A stretch of 64,000 nucleotides of DNA. It comes from Amylostereum areolatum. Its lineage: Eukaryota > Basidiomycota > Agaricomycetes > Russulales > Stereaceae. The notes under the pieces are model-generated. The model searched no databases, was not told where the DNA came from, and saw only the letters and a program-made list of their open reading frames with translations. The translations under genes and the position numbers were made by a program. How positions within the stretch are numbered: position 1 is the stretch's first letter; every line of letters begins with the position of its first letter. Location of the stretch: NCBI GenBank assembly GCA_012932865.1, contig SAXG01000091.1, positions 62,001 through 126,000 of the forward strand, given 5' to 3'. Positions 33,960 to 43,732 of this stretch are shown here, piece after piece.

Positions 33960-35118
33960 CGCGTTATATCGTTACTGATGTACAGTATATGAAGTCCTGT
34001 TGGACCTCGGCCCTCCGAGCTCACTTCCTCCTGCGGACGTGTGGCGGCTCGCGAATGCGACTATGCGCGGCAGTACCGGTATCGCACCGTCCTCTGGTAA
34101 GAACCACCTGTGCGGGGTGCTCGGACCAAATGGTTCATGCAGCATGAAACAGGAAGCCTAGCGCACCGTGCCCATCTGGTCCGGAATGTCGCGTTCGGGA
34201 GCGAACGAAAAGGTCGCTCTGGGCGGGGAGAGGGTCGTTTCCTCGTCGAGCGTGGGGCGTGTGAGCGCGACAAAACTGGTGAAGGCTATGGTGCCGAGTT
34301 GTCTTGACAGGCCACTGTGTGCAGAGGGCCGCGATTGCCCGATGTCAAGGACGGTTGGGGCCGCCAGATCAACGGAGGAAATCTGGGAGAACAAGAGATA
34401 GTAGGTCGTGAACACGATTGAGGGTTCAAACCGTCGAGATGCGTGGAGTGACGAACCTGAGTAGTACAGCCGAGCTCGCTGTTCCGTCCAGTGCAAGGAC
34501 GCGCACTTGATGCTGGACAGCAGGGGCTCGATGGTCGACGGAGTTTATTTCAGAGTCGATCCAGGAAAGATGAGTTCAGAAAGGATTGCCAGCAAACGGG
34601 GTCGCCATCGAAGACGACGTGCGACTGCGGCGCGGCTCTGGGATGACCTCTTGCATGTTTTTGATGATTGCGCGCTGGAAAAAAAAACAGCAGAGGGGGG
34701 AGACAGAGAATTGTGCGCCTCGAAGTCGGCGCGTATGTAACTCGAACTTGGACGAAAACGAAGCTCAAAAAACAGACGCTCGTCGCGCGCGGCAATTCCC
34801 GGGGTGCCGCTCGGAATTTGTGCCAGCGCTCTTTCTTGCCCTCGTCGTCGTCGTCGTCGCGCGCAACGTCTACCACCTCTCTCTCTCCGTTGAACATCCC
34901 ACCCTAATGTCGACCGGACTGCGCGGCGTCCAGCATGCACGACGTGCTCTGAAAACCGTCCGAGCGCGGCCCCCAGGTTCGTTGCGGAATCGCTCGCGTG
35001 CACCCCGGCCCCTCTGCTGACCAGGCCGCTCGTCCTCCCAGCCCCGGCCGTTTGCTCGCGTCGGACTCTGCACCTCACCACACCATCCTCGACAGAACAC
35101 GAACGATCGACATTCGGG
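33960..35118. other. Intergenic region, no gene seen
   Basis: Several short frames on both strands without recognisable content. Pyrimidine-rich sequence (34840-34900) and short leader-like sequence precede the mL57 start. Confidence 0.4.
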
Positions 35119-35966
35119 ATGCCGTCGCAGCGCACCGCGTCCACGTCCACGTCCACGTCGACACCACCCGCCACGGCCGCGCGCCTCGCCCGCCATCTCG
35201 ACGACACGTTCAAGCCCTTGCAATTCCCCCCCGAACTGGCTGCGCGCGTGTTGACGCATCTGAGCCATCGAGACGCGGCGCAGGGGCATAACGCGAGGCT
35301 TGCGTTCATGGGTGCGTTTTCTTCCTTCGCTGTACCGCGTACCCCGGCGCTCGCCGCTCACTGTCATGCACTCTTTCCCCCCCGCTCTCGTCGCTCCTCC
35401 GTCGCGTCCCGGCAACCCATGTGCACCTTTTGCAACCAACGCCAGGCCGTCGCGTTCTGGACTCGTATCTCCTTGCTTTCCTCCACTCGCTCCCCCCGGA
35501 CCTCGCCGCGCGGTACGACTACGAGCGCACGGCCGCGCGCGTCCTCAACACGTACGTCCTCGGCGAGCACGTCGCGCCCAAATGGAACCTCAACACGGTC
35601 GTCCGGTGGTCCTCGTCGCGCGGCGACGCCGCGCAGGTCGCCGCGTCGAGCGGCGAGATGCGCAGCGTGGGCCTGTACAAGGTCGCGGGCACGACGGTCG
35701 AGGCGATCGTCGGCGGGGTCTTCCACCAATTCGTGCGTCCTTTTTTCTTCTGGCGTGATGAGCGTGCGGTGCGGTTTTGGACTGACGTCGGGTTGTGCGC
35801 TCAGGGGGGCGCCGTCGCGCATCGGCTGTTCCACACGCGGCTGTTGCCGCACATCCTTCTGCATGGGCGGCCGGACGGGCTTCCGGATGCGCTGCATGAG
35901 TACGCGAAGGCGGCGTGCGAGAAAATGGGAGGGGTGCATGGACCTTTACTTGCTGCTCGCGCATAA
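35119..35966 (+). CDS. MRPL15: Mitochondrial large-subunit ribosomal protein mL57 (MRPL15-like, RNase III fold)
   Basis: Exons 35119-35311, 35445-35732 and 35805-35966. The N-terminus is Thr/Ser-rich and suitable for mitochondrial import. The core matches the RNase III-like fold of mL57: FPPELAARVLTHLSHRDAA, HNARLAFMGRRVLDSYLLAF, RVLNTYVLGEHVAPKWNL, VGLYKVAGTTVEAIVGGVFH, then VAHRLFHTRLLPHILL. The acidic residues required for RNase III catalysis are not conserved, as expected for a structural homolog. It should sit in the mitochondrial 54S subunit, in which the MRH4-like helicase of this window also acts as an assembly factor. Confidence 0.8.
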
Positions 35967-36347
35967 TAGAAGTGCTGTCCTTTTCCTTGTTGGTCTAGCT
36001 TTGGTTGTGTGCTATCTTCCCCAGTCAGTGGTGATCTCACAATTCCTCGCGCGGTAAGTTATGTTGCGACTTGACTTTCGTGACTCGTGGAGTCCTGCAT
36101 GTCCTGGCTTGCGCTGGTGAGGGCCGTAAACCACGCAACTTCGCAGTCACGTGTGTTATGCATGCCCCAGGTTCCAAGTCGTCGTGCTCGCGCTAGGACG
36201 GAACGTGTGCGCACGCAGTCTTTTGACTCTTTTCATAGGTCAAGCGCCCGGGTACATAAGGGAGTACTAGGGCATGGGCATTGGGCACGTCGTCCCCCCT
36301 CTTGCTCTCTGTCTTCGTTCCCATCGGCCTCCAATTCCGCGAACATA

Positions 36348-37945
36348 ATGAACGTCGTCAACGTCGACCCGTATCTTCCTACAGACACCAATAATCGACA
36401 GAACACAGTAGTCTCCACACCGGTCTCCCCCCTCATCGTGGCATGGAACAATCGAACTGTGGCGGTCGTACGTTACGATGCCTACGACGTGAGTCTTCCT
36501 CGTCGCTCGTATACATCCAAGGCGGCGGACCTCGAGCACCGTTCAGGATCAGATCGAGGCGGTGCGACGTGCTCGAGGATTCCAAGCTCTTGGTGGACGC
36601 CCGTTCCACTTGGAGGCGTCCCTTCCGGGGTATGGAGCCGAAGCACATGAGATATCGGAAGATTTATGGCCTCACGTCGTCCGCACCTTACGCACCGTTA
36701 CCCTAGCACTGGACGAGAACACGCCCAACGCTCTCGATCCAAGTACGCCGTGCTCGACGCTATTATTTCACAGAGTTTGACAGTGATGTACTTACTAGGC
36801 GCGATAGCTGGTCAGCCCGACTCACCTCATGTTTCCGATTCACGCACATCGAGGTCCTCCGGTGGGAGGATCTTCATGAGATCCATCAATGGAAGAACCA
36901 CCGAGATCGAAATCGACTCGTTTGGCACAACCACAGTATACGACCTCAAGAGCCTCTATCAGGCCAGGGAGAATCTTCCGATACGCAATCAAGGACTCAT
37001 TTCCAACGGTGAGAAATTGGAGGATAATCGAACCCTGCAAGACTCCAACGTCCACAACGAATCCACGATTTGGGTTACCGTGCGGCTGTCTCCTGGAAAA
37101 CCAGTCATTTACCTCTTTCCCCCTCATTTGATCGTGGACGCATCCGTCGTATTGGGTTTAACGCCTTCGTGGTCCTTTTCTGCGGTATATCCCAAGGCCA
37201 GAGACGTCTCTCCCGACAACGGCCTGCACGCCATCGAGTGGACGGTGGACGCACGGGCGGACGGTGTGCTCGTCGACAAAGCCAGCGGGTCTGAACTGTC
37301 TTATCTCTTCTGGGAGGCCCAGTGCGTACTCTACCTCCTGTGTGCTCTGGTATTGAATTCCCAATCTCCTCCAGCACCTACCCTGCACCTTCCCTCTCGC
37401 CACCGATCTCCCGACCTTCGACGCCCACGGAGGATGAAGATAAACCGGTTCATTTCGACCCTGCCCGTCCCCGACTCTCTCCACGCGGGGCGGTGCTGCT
37501 CGGCGTCGAGAAGCTGCCGATCTACCTCGACCACGCCCTCAAGGAGCTCTCCCTCCACACCGAAGCCCGCAATTCGTTTATCACGTACGTCCGCCCTGTA
37601 ACCCTCGTGCGTGACCGGGAAGGCTGAACCTGGTCGGCGCGCTGCCGCAGCTACTGGCTCCCGTCCTTCCTCAAGCACAAGCACATCGCGCTCCGGTTCC
37701 TGTCGCAAGATTCGTACGAAGCAGCCGCGCCGATGACGGTCACGCCCGCACCGGACGTCGTCACGCGGGTGTTTATGCTCTTCAAGGGCATCGACGAACG
37801 CGACTTGGGGACGTGGGCAGAGGCCGAAGCGCGTGCCACGCACGACGTCGCGTTCTGGAAGAAAGCCGTCGGGGTTGATGCTGAGCGTGCGGAGGACCGT
37901 GGCCTGTTCCGCGTGTTGGAATGGGGAGGTATGGAGGTGATATGA
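36348..37945 (+). CDS. Protein with internal ubiquitin-like domain, Agaricomycete family
   Basis: The start at 36348 (MNVVNVDPYLPTD) leads into a segment VVSTPVSPLIVAWNNRTVAV, then after an intron a helical block DQIEAVRRARGFQAL...WPHVVRTL. Next is a ubiquitin-like beta-grasp domain: RIFMRSINGRTTEIEIDSFG, TTVYDLKSLYQARE, LISNGEKLEDNRTLQDSN and STIWVTVRL, without a terminal diglycine. The C-terminal half (GLHAIEWTVDARADGVLVDK, GSELSYLFWEA, SVLLGVEKLPIYLDHALKEL-like, YWLPSFLKHKHIALRFL, ending LFRVLEWGGMEVI) is a domain I have seen repeatedly in Agaricomycete proteins next to ubiquitin folds; its function is unknown. The lack of GG means the domain is not cleaved for conjugation and probably acts as a docking module. 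Confidence 0.7.
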
Positions 37946-38002
37946 ACGACAACTGTGATCGCGTTGTGCGCTTTGTATCTGTAGGTTAATACCACCCGGG
38001 CG

Positions 38003-38311
38003 TTGAAAGTCAAAACGTGGAGCACCATAACAAGGATCCGACGAAGACCGCCTTCATCCTTCACGACGTCCGAAATAGAACTTGCGAACACAGTGAGGGG
38101 GTCGCCCAACCACGTGGGCCTTGCGGTGCTCTCCTTCTTGTCAAACATATTCGCGGCTGGAGTGGACGAAGCTCGGCGTAGTGACGAGAGGAGGACGGCA
38201 TACGCGCTGCACGACGCGATGAAACGTTTGCGCGATGAGGTGGGGGAGGGCGAATTCATGAGATGGGTGACCCCTATCCATATTGCTTGTACATACCAGG
38301 TTCTCGAGTAG
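38003..38311 (+). pseudogene. Relic of a CHAT-domain gene
   Basis: Fragments in two frames match the C-terminal part of the CHAT proteins at 47-63 kb: KTAFILHD-type sequence, then SPNHVGLAVLS, then RRTAYALHDAMKRLRDEVGE and GEFMRWV. The segment that should hold the catalytic Cys is deleted (LAVLSFLSNIFAAG), and a frame change separates the first two blocks. It starts only about 60 bp after the stop of the ubiquitin-like gene. It is most similar to the copy at 47.6 kb (shared GSPNH and GEGEFMRWV). Confidence 0.75.
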
Positions 38312-38771
38312 ACTCGGACCAATCCCTGTCGTGGGTGATGAGTACCGTCGATCACCCAGCCGCGACGTGTTAATGCCAGCTCGCCTCAGGGACTGGTTCG
38401 AGTCTAGTTCTCGAGGAACTTTGGCTGAACTTCGAAATCGCAGAAACGTAAAAGAAATGGTCACGTGTACACACTCACCAACTCACGTGGCGCGTCGTGT
38501 CGAGCGCGACGTCCGATACTTTGTGCTTTATCTCCTTCTTTGCACATCGCACCAAGGCATCCTGTGAGGGACTTGGACAGTGCCGTATAAATTATAATAT
38601 CAGTCCCCGTACGATCGCGCAACTTTTATATCGCTGACTCAGCTTCCTTCGGCCGCGCTCATTGCGTCATCCTCCCCTTGTCAGTTGACACCTCTCACAG
38701 CTTCAAACTTGCCCTGATCTCTCTATTCTTTCCTTCCATAACCACCACCACCGTATCCATCCCCCACCATC
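38312..38771. other. Intergenic region, promoter of the first NAD(P)-binding paralog
   Basis: No gene was seen. It contains TATAAATTATAATAT at about 38585-38600 and a CT-rich leader before the start at 38772. Confidence 0.4.
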
Positions 38772-39428
38772 ATGCGCATCCTGATCCTCGGTGGAACAGG
38801 GCCCTCCGGTGTCCTCCTCATCGAGGCTCTCCTCGCCGAGCCGGCGCACCACACCATCGTCGTCTACGCTCGCAACCCCCAAAAGCTTCCCACCAATGTC
38901 GCCCAGCACGCAGACGTCACCGTCATCCAGGGCGAGCTCACCGACGAGGAGGCCCTCTCAGGCGCCATGCGCGACGTGAACATCGTGCTCAGCGCGCTCG
39001 GGCCCGCCCCGGGCCATCCAGGCGGCAACATCCTCGCCAAAGCTTTCGAGCTCGTCTTCGCACTCATGAAGCGCCATTCTGTGCCCCGTATCATCCTGCT
39101 CGCCACGCCGAGTGTGGTAGACGAGAACGACCGCTTCAGCCTGGTGTACAAGGCCCTGATCCTCGGCGTGTCGCTCTTCGCCGGGAACGCGTACAGGGAC
39201 ATCGTCGCGGTGGGGAAGGTGGTGGATACCGAGGGCGAGGGGATAGAGTGGACGGTGGTGCGCGTGCCGATCCTGAACGACGCGGATAAGACGGAGGTGG
39301 TTGCGGGGTATGTTGGGGACGGGAAGCTGGGGTACGTGCTGTCGAGGAAGGGTTTTGCGGCATTTGTGGTGAAGGAGATGAACGAGAAGAAGTGGATTGG
39401 GAAGAGGCCAGCTATCTCTTCGGCGTAG
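38772..39428 (+). CDS. NAD(P)-binding protein, BVR-B/NmrA-like atypical SDR, paralog 1
   Basis: A single exon encodes 218 aa, a normal length for biliverdin reductase B/flavin reductase-like atypical SDRs. The N-terminal MRILILGGTGPSG contains the GxxGxxG nucleotide-binding motif (residues 7-13). ADVTVIQGELTDEEALSGA, VNIVLSALGP and RIILLATPSV follow the Rossmann order. C-terminal EWTVVRVPIL and GFAAFVVKEM are conserved with the second copy at 40018. Substrate unknown; NADPH-dependent reduction is likely but not shown. The protein is probably cytosolic. Confidence 0.85.
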   Translation: MRILILGGTGPSGVLLIEALLAEPAHHTIVVYARNPQKLPTNVAQHADVTVIQGELTDEEALSGAMRDVNIVLSALGPAPGHPGGNILAKAFELVFALMKRHSVPRIILLATPSVVDENDRFSLVYKALILGVSLFAGNAYRDIVAVGKVVDTEGEGIEWTVVRVPILNDADKTEVVAGYVGDGKLGYVLSRKGFAAFVVKEMNEKKWIGKRPAISSA

Positions 39429-40017
39429 TACCGCTGGTATTTTTTGGCTTGGCACTTTATGTACGCTTGCTCTCTCCTATCTTGTTGCGACCTCCTCCCG
39501 CGCGGCTTTCTATTGAAGGCGGTGGTACTTCCGAAGATGTGGTGATGGCATTTGGATGGGACGCGCAAGCAGTTACCATGAACGTATAATTTAGCCGGCT
39601 TGGAACAGGATGCAACTGAACTGCCAGGAAAGTATGTCGAGTCGTTCTTGAGTCGCTAGACCTGCGACCTGGGGAGTTAGACTTAGGAGAGGAACGATCA
39701 CGTGTACTGGGTTACTGACGCGTCCCCACAGTCCAGTGTCCACGCACGCGCCCTCACCAAAATCACGGCAACACCTCCGACTGTCTATGTACGCCATATT
39801 TCTCTCGTTTATCGGCGACTAGCATTCCCTTCAAGCGTGCCTTCACGCCTTTCAGTGCCCCTGTCTGTGTTGGCCGGCAACGGCCGGGAATACGTCATGT
39901 TCGTTTACTTTCGATACGCGTACGCCGTATATACCATTCTGCGCCGACGCCCACAACAACGACCTCCTCCCTCTCCCCTCTCCCCACGACCTCGATTCAC
40001 ATTCTCACATATACATC

Positions 40018-40698
40018 ATGCGCATCCTCGTCCTCGGCGGCACAGGTCCCACCGGGATGCTCCTCATCGAAGCCCTTCTCGCCGACCGGCGAGAACAGCA
40101 CTCGCTCGTCCTCTTCGCCCGCAGCCCGCAAAAGCTCCCAGACCACATCGCCCAGCACGCTGACGTCACCGTCGCCAATGGCGAGCTCACCGACGAGGAC
40201 GCGCTCTCCGGCGCGATGAACGGCGTGGACATCGTCCTGAGCGCGCTCGGACCCCTCGTCAAAGGCCACCCGAGCGGCAACCCCATCGCCACCGGCTACG
40301 CGCTCGTCTTCACCCTCATGAAGCGCCACGGCATCCCGCGCATCATCCTCCTCGGCACGCCCAGCGTCAAGGACCCACACGACCGCTGGAGCGCGGTGTA
40401 CGCGGCCATGGTCGCCGGGATCTCGCTTTACGCGGGGAACGCGTACAAGGACATCGTCGCGGTGGGCGAGGTGGTGGACAGGAGCGAAGGCGTGGTATGG
40501 ACGATGGTGCGCGTGCCGATCTTGAGGGACAAGGACGAGGCGGAGGTCGAGGCGGGCTATGTCGGCGACGGAAAGGTCGGGTTCCTGCTTGCTAGGAAGG
40601 GGTTTGCCGCGTTTGTGGTGAGAGAGATGCACGAGGCGAAGTGGAGCATGAAGAGACCGCTCATCGCGTCCAAGTCTCACGGACACCATGTTTCGTAG
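40018..40698 (+). CDS. NAD(P)-binding protein, BVR-B/NmrA-like atypical SDR, paralog 2
   Basis: Single exon, 226 aa, same strand as and about 590 bp downstream of its paralog. Motifs MRILVLGGTGPTG, IAQHADVTVANGELTDEDAL, VDIVLSALGP, RIILLGTPSVKDP, TMVRVPILRDKDE and GFAAFVVREM align along the full length. The two copies differ most in the middle loop and the C-terminal tail (SKSHGHHVS here). They are tandem duplicates without introns. Function as for paralog 1. Confidence 0.85.
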   Translation: MRILVLGGTGPTGMLLIEALLADRREQHSLVLFARSPQKLPDHIAQHADVTVANGELTDEDALSGAMNGVDIVLSALGPLVKGHPSGNPIATGYALVFTLMKRHGIPRIILLGTPSVKDPHDRWSAVYAAMVAGISLYAGNAYKDIVAVGEVVDRSEGVVWTMVRVPILRDKDEAEVEAGYVGDGKVGFLLARKGFAAFVVREMHEAKWSMKRPLIASKSHGHHVS

Positions 40699-41204
40699 GT
40701 CGAAGTGTGAGCGCGTAGGGAACTTCACGGCCTTCTCGGTGGCCCACTGTACAGTAAGTACTTACGACGAAGTGACAGTTTTCGCTTTGCAGTTGCAATG
40801 TCGAAACCTTGCGAAATCTCATCATCGAACTGAAGCTCAAAGTCACGCCCAGGGGATGTTCCGAACACAATTTTATTGTGCGCAATTACAAAAGGAGGGA
40901 AGATGCGAGGCACGGTACACAAAATATTCTGTCGCACAGTGGTCAGTAAAGGCCTCTGAGTGAGGGAAAGGTATCACTCACGATTTTATCGTACGCGTTC
41001 ATGACCGGACGCCCATGCATGCTAGCGAGAAAGCGGTCAACGCGTGCCGCACATCGCAAACGACTCAGAAACGACCCTTACCAAGGACCGACACTTCGAC
41101 GAACCGAAAGAAACGCGACGAGACCGGAGAAAGAAAGGCTGCGAGACAGGGTGTCAGCGCGTGCGACGGCAGTGCCAGAGATCCAAGACGAAATATTCGT
41201 ACGT
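40699..41204. other. Intergenic region between convergent genes
   Basis: No gene seen; it contains the 3' flanks of paralog 2 and the cellobiohydrolase. Confidence 0.4.
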
Positions 41205-42722
41205 TCACGCAGTGTAAGTCGAGCCGAGCGGGCCAAACTTGATGTTGGAGTACGTGACCTGGACGTTCGGGCTCTGCGACTCGACGTCGGTGGGGACACC
41301 CGACGTGGTGGCGCAGGGGCCGCGGGAGATGCCGGGCTGGGAGGGGTCGGCGTCGGTGGGGTAGTCCGAGTCGAGCCAGAGCATGTTGACGGCGTGGTCG
41401 TCCCAGATGGACATGACGAGCACCATCCCGGCCTCGAACGCGTCGCCCATGGCAGCCACTCCCCCGCGGGTCTCGAACGAGTTGGTGTCGCCGAACGCGG
41501 TCTTCTGCGCGTTGCAGAAGTCGTCGCTGACGGAGTTGAAGGTGTCCATGCCGGGGATGTTCGTGTTCGAGTTCTGGATCACCTGCCCGTTCTGCACGTA
41601 CAGACGCCGGATCTCGCTCAGCGTGCCGGTGGTCGTGTTGTCCGAGGTGAGGAACTGCGTGACGACGGTGAACTTGGAGGATGTGTCGACGGTCAGCCCG
41701 GGCCCGAGGAAGGTCTGGTCGCCCATGCGCCACGAGTTGAAGTCGCACCCGTCCTTGTCGCAGACGCCGTTGTAACGGTCGTCGCCCTCGCCGCAGTCAG
41801 TGCCCGAGCAGCGCGTCTGGCCGTCGACGGTGCAGACGTGCGGAGTGAACGCCTCGGCCATCGAGTTGGCCTCCCAGACGTCCATCTCCGTGCAGCAGGT
41901 GCCGTACTGACCCGTGCCCGCGTTGGTGTCGTTGGGGGAGGGTGCCCAACCCTGGACATTGGCCTGTCCGGTCACGGTAATGAATACCAGCCTGGTAACA
42001 TCGCAGGCAGAGGCGAGGGGCAGAGAAAACACGCACCTCGCCGTTGATGAACTTGATATCCTGCGGGCACTGCGAGTCGCAGTAGCCAGTTCCGAACTTG
42101 GCGCCGGCCTTGTTGCCGGTGTACTTGGACATGCCGCCGTCGGAGTCCATCTGTACGAAGTAGAGCGCGCCGTTGAGGCCGCAGGGGAGCTGGGACATGT
42201 CGATGTCGAACGCGAACTCCTGGTTCTTGAGGTTGAACATTTGGTAGGTCGAGTCGTCCGCGAGCAGGTACGTGCGCGAGCCGACGTTCTTTTGCGCGCT
42301 CTGGGTCACGAACTTGAGTGTGAGCCCGTTGCCGGACGCGGTGATGCCGTAGGTGCCTACCCAACCGAAGCTTGTGGTCAGCACAAGAAAGAAACACACG
42401 AGGACGAGGCAGAAGCCGAAGCGTACTAACCGCTGTAGTCGGCGCCGTCGAGCGCGCAGTTTTGGGCGCAGGCCGCGTCGTCGGGGCAGAGCGTGGCGTC
42501 CCAGGTGTTGCCGGTGTAACAGTTGGTGCTGCTGCTGACGTCGTGGGTCCAGCGCCAGTTGCTGTCGAGGACGACCTTCGTCTGGAGCGTCGTGCAGCTG
42601 CCACCCGCAGAGCAGGACTCGATGGGCAGCGACGGGTGGGTCTCCGCGGTGAGCGTCCCGGCCTGCTGGCCACGGACGGCGGCGGCGAGGGAGAAAGCGA
42701 TGAGCGCTGCAGTGGGGAACAT
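41205..42722 (-). CDS. GH7 cellobiohydrolase, no carbohydrate-binding module
   Basis: Exons on the minus strand are 42722-42431, 42356-42037 and 41963-41205, giving 456 aa. A signal peptide [18 protein letters not shown] precedes the mature QQAGTLTAE start typical of Cel7A. Conserved blocks are [40 protein letters not shown] and [19 protein letters not shown]. The catalytic [12 protein letters not shown] contains the two acidic residues spaced E-x-D-x-x-E used for retaining hydrolysis of cellulose from the reducing end. The C-terminus ends [14 protein letters not shown] without linker or CBM1. Secreted. A Zn2Cys6 regulator starts about 3.6 kb further along the minus strand. Confidence 0.93.
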
Positions 42723-42786
42723 GCTGCTCGAGGGTGTCTGGCGAGTTCGGCTGACCGATGAGGATGGTGGGGGGCACCCCCGGTCA

Positions 42787-42795
42787 TCTTATATA
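42787..42795 (-). promoter_or_regulatory. TATA box of the cellobiohydrolase
   Basis: On the minus strand TATATAAG lies at about 42788-42795, some 66 bp upstream of the start codon at 42722, a normal fungal distance. Confidence 0.6.
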
Positions 42796-43732
42796 CCCAT
42801 GGGACATACGGGGCGGATATTTTTGACAAAGAGCTTCGCGATGGCACGGTCGCCGCGGTACACTTGCCTCGGCCTTGTGCGTGCGGAAAGAGGACAGAAC
42901 GCGTGAACAACTGCGAGCTCGGAGAAATAACAAGAACATCCGAACGCAGGCTCAGCCATGGGGGGAAAGCATCCGACGACCTCCCGAGAATACACGTTTT
43001 TGGTTCGACGTGGCCAGTCGGAGGATCAGATCGTTTGCGCGCACTTACGAGGGTCGAGCCGAGTATTCTGCGCGCGGCGGACGGCTGGTGCTCGAGCTCG
43101 GAGGGACGAGCGCGTCAGATTGTGCTCTCCGCAGAGGGAAGGAACGCCCCCGAAAGATAGGCGTGAACCAGAGGACAGATACCGGGACCGTCGGCGCGTG
43201 CGTTGGTTATCGAAATCGCGACATGTAACGCAAGACGTACGTTCGCGGGCTGGCGGAAACGTGGGTTGGTCCGTGCGTTCCCTGAACACACGCACTAAAA
43301 TAAGCAAGGGAGTGTGAACAAACAGAGCCCTGGGTCCTTGTGACCGCGCTGCTATTTATAATGCCATACGGCAGAAAAAATACCTTCACCGATGTCAAGG
43401 CGGCGCGAGTGGCGAAAGGTCCGAATATACGCACCGTTCTCGAAGAAACGGCGCTCAGATGATTCTCAGCGCAGAGCCCAAACACCGAAGATCGGGCAGG
43501 GTGCGTCACGCGGGTTGAGGAATATGATGTTGGGAGAAAGCAAAGCTCCTGGAAGAGGATGCCGTCGGCATCTTTCTCCGACGAAGTCAAAGCTAGCTAA
43601 CCGTGTCGCCCCTCAGCAGCCCTTTGACGTCCAATAAAAACAAGGTTTACACATTTCAGCAGCATACAACGACCGAGAGCAAACACGTACATACGAAACC
43701 ACACCACCGAGAATACTCGTTTTCCAGAACGA
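42796..43732. other. Upstream region of the cellobiohydrolase, no gene seen
   Basis: Only short overlapping frames. It is the promoter side of the cellobiohydrolase and the 3' flank of the transcription factor gene. Confidence 0.4.

Noticed and set aside
37945..38020. CHAT fragment as a C-terminal domain of the ubiquitin-like protein
   Set aside because: A stop codon separates them, the fragment is frame-broken, and no splice pair connecting the two was found.
41001..42047. 348-codon plus-strand open frame over the cellobiohydrolase
   Set aside because: Antisense shadow caused by high GC third positions; the minus strand has clear GH7 motifs.
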